Shown here in pieces: positions 62,663-64,000 of a stretch of 64,000 nt of DNA (positions within the stretch are counted from its first letter, which is position 1; the number at the start of each line of letters is the position of its first letter). The DNA is from Formicarius rufipectus (lineage: Eukaryota; Chordata; Aves; Passeriformes; Formicariidae): contig VXAU01002436.1 of NCBI GenBank assembly GCA_013399695.1, positions 651,697 through 715,696 on the forward strand, in the 5' to 3' direction. The position numbers were made by a program, and so were the translations under genes. The notes under the pieces were generated by a model that was not told the origin of the DNA, searched no databases, and worked only from the letters and a program-made list of their open reading frames with translations.

Positions 62663-64000
62663 CTAGAGCAGAGCCCAGAACATCAAAGGCCACCCATCAG
62701 AAGGGGCACAGACCCACCCAATGGAATTCTTAATCTGCACTATAAACCAGGAGGCCAAACCATTGGGCCAAACATCTAAAACAATTTGCCATGCCCCTGA
62801 GCCTTGCCCAGTCAGGTCCCATCAGAGCAGCACTGTGCTTTGCTCTCCACCCTGCCTGGAGCAGGGAGACCACACAGCTCCAAGTGTGTTCCCTGTTAAC
62901 CATGATTTGGGACTGCCTGTTCTCGTGGCTGTGAAAATCATATCTGCTTTGTACAAAAGGCTTGTTTGCAATGTACAAATCCTGGGAGCTGTAAAATACC
63001 AACAGCTGCTGGAAAGGGCATTGGAAGTTCAGCAGCTGGAGACTGTTTGATCTCTCTGTAGCTCAAAGTCCTGCTTATAGTAATAGTCTCAGGAGCCAGG
63101 AGATATTCCCAATAAACTGTTCTCAGTAACAGATACTCTTCAAAATGATATTTAAAAGGAAAATGTGTGTCAAAACCAGACAAAGGGTCAAGTCTTCCTC
63201 TCACAAAAGCTGCGTCTTGAGTTTACATGTGTATGCGAGATGAGCAGGTTTTACCCCGTGGTCTCTGCCACAGCTCTCAGATCTGGCAGTTTGGAGGCTT
63301 CAAACACACCCTGGAACAGCCCGTTTGAAGTCCTGCAAACCCCAGGCCATTGAATGTTAACCAGAAACTCCCACATCAGACTCCTTTGCTTTGGAGCAGA
63401 TATTTCACATTCAGGCTTCAGCTCACAGACAACTGATCAAATCTTGAGGCTCTCCCAGCTGCTCCTCAGTAGCTTATTTATGCTCAGGTTGAAGAAGCTG
63501 TTTTATTCTTAGGGAAAGCTTGGACCAGGGGGGCAGCATCCTGTTTGCTGTGTTTCCACTTTCACTGATGTTCCTCCAGACTTCCATTTGTGAGAAGTGG
63601 CTCTTCCCTCATCTGTGTTGTTTGCTGTGATCACACTTTGAGGCACCCAGAGGTAACAATTAGGATTGGGCACAGTTTCTGCAGCAAGAGGCAGCCTAAG
63701 AGGTGATTACACCAATTACCATCAGTCCAATCAAGGCACAGCACAAGCTCTTGGATTGGAGACCAAGTATTCTTCCAGGTTTTCAATCCCAAGCACGTTT
63801 TGAGTGCATCACTTAAGAAAAAAGCCTTTTGTGGGATGAGTTGCTTAGGCTACCCAGGAGATTTTGCCATAGCAGCCACGTCAAACTAAGTGGGATTGAA
63901 CACCCAAACCTTTTCAGCAGTATTGAAAAGCTTGTCCAGGCTGTCTTCCCTGTCCTGGGGAGATGTAAGCAATTGGCATGAGGCAGCTCAACACTTCAGT
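62663..64000. other. Right edge: no exon recognised
   Basis: The N-terminal motor exons of the myosin relic would be expected here or further right. A few minus-strand words (e.g. around 62,900-63,000 and 63,380) are faintly motor-like but not distinguishable from chance. Confidence 0.4.

Noticed and set aside
62938..63204. Minus-strand frame considered as further motor exon
   Set aside because: No stretch matched a conserved motor motif beyond chance.

Overview
This is a vertebrate nuclear DNA window, almost certainly from a bird. It has split genes with GT-AG introns, many CR1 LINE 3' tails of the avian type, GC-rich minisatellites and compact introns like those of an avian microchromosome. 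There are no bacterial operons, phage genes or CRISPR arrays. The gene order PDAP1 - ARPC1B - ARPC1A - MYH-type myosin matches the order I know from human 7q22, read from the opposite strand. The corresponding chicken chromosome is probably chr14, but I infer that.

Layout. 1-3185: GC-rich minisatellites and non-coding sequence upstream of the visible PDAP1 exons. 3186-7470 (+): PDAP1 exons 2-6; exon 1, which carries the first ~4 codons, is not visible. 7471-9976: PDAP1 3' UTR and a tail-to-tail intergenic gap. 9977-15398 (-): ARPC1B, nine coding exons, 369 aa, with a minisatellite family in two of its introns and a GC-rich 5' region at about 17.2-18.5 kb. 20535-33204 (-): ARPC1A, nine coding exons, 370 aa, with the same intron positions as ARPC1B. 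36064-36670 is a 607-base assembly gap inside a GC-rich island, probably the ARPC1A promoter. 37.2-45.7 kb holds CR1 relics, two orphan exon-like segments and otherwise unrecognised sequence.

45.7-62.7 kb (-) is the most interesting part. About twenty short decayed segments, strictly collinear on the minus strand, can be read as exons of a sarcomeric myosin heavy chain, from the middle of the motor domain through the converter, S2 and rod. They carry frameshifts, stops and a deletion in the motor, yet several still sit between recognisable splice sites. Residue choices (for example EEAQSRLNQ-type, QLGEGGKS and DLEGLET) and the position next to ARPC1A point to MYH16, the masticatory 'superfast' myosin. 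I interpret the whole as an old unitary MYH16 pseudogene in a bird. Its N-terminal part would lie to the right of the window.

How the genes work together: ARPC1A and ARPC1B are alternative WD40 subunits of the Arp2/3 complex, which nucleates branched actin. They form a tandem duplicate pair. PDAP1 is an unrelated small phosphoprotein convergent with ARPC1B. The myosin relic has no functional link to them beyond conserved neighbourhood.
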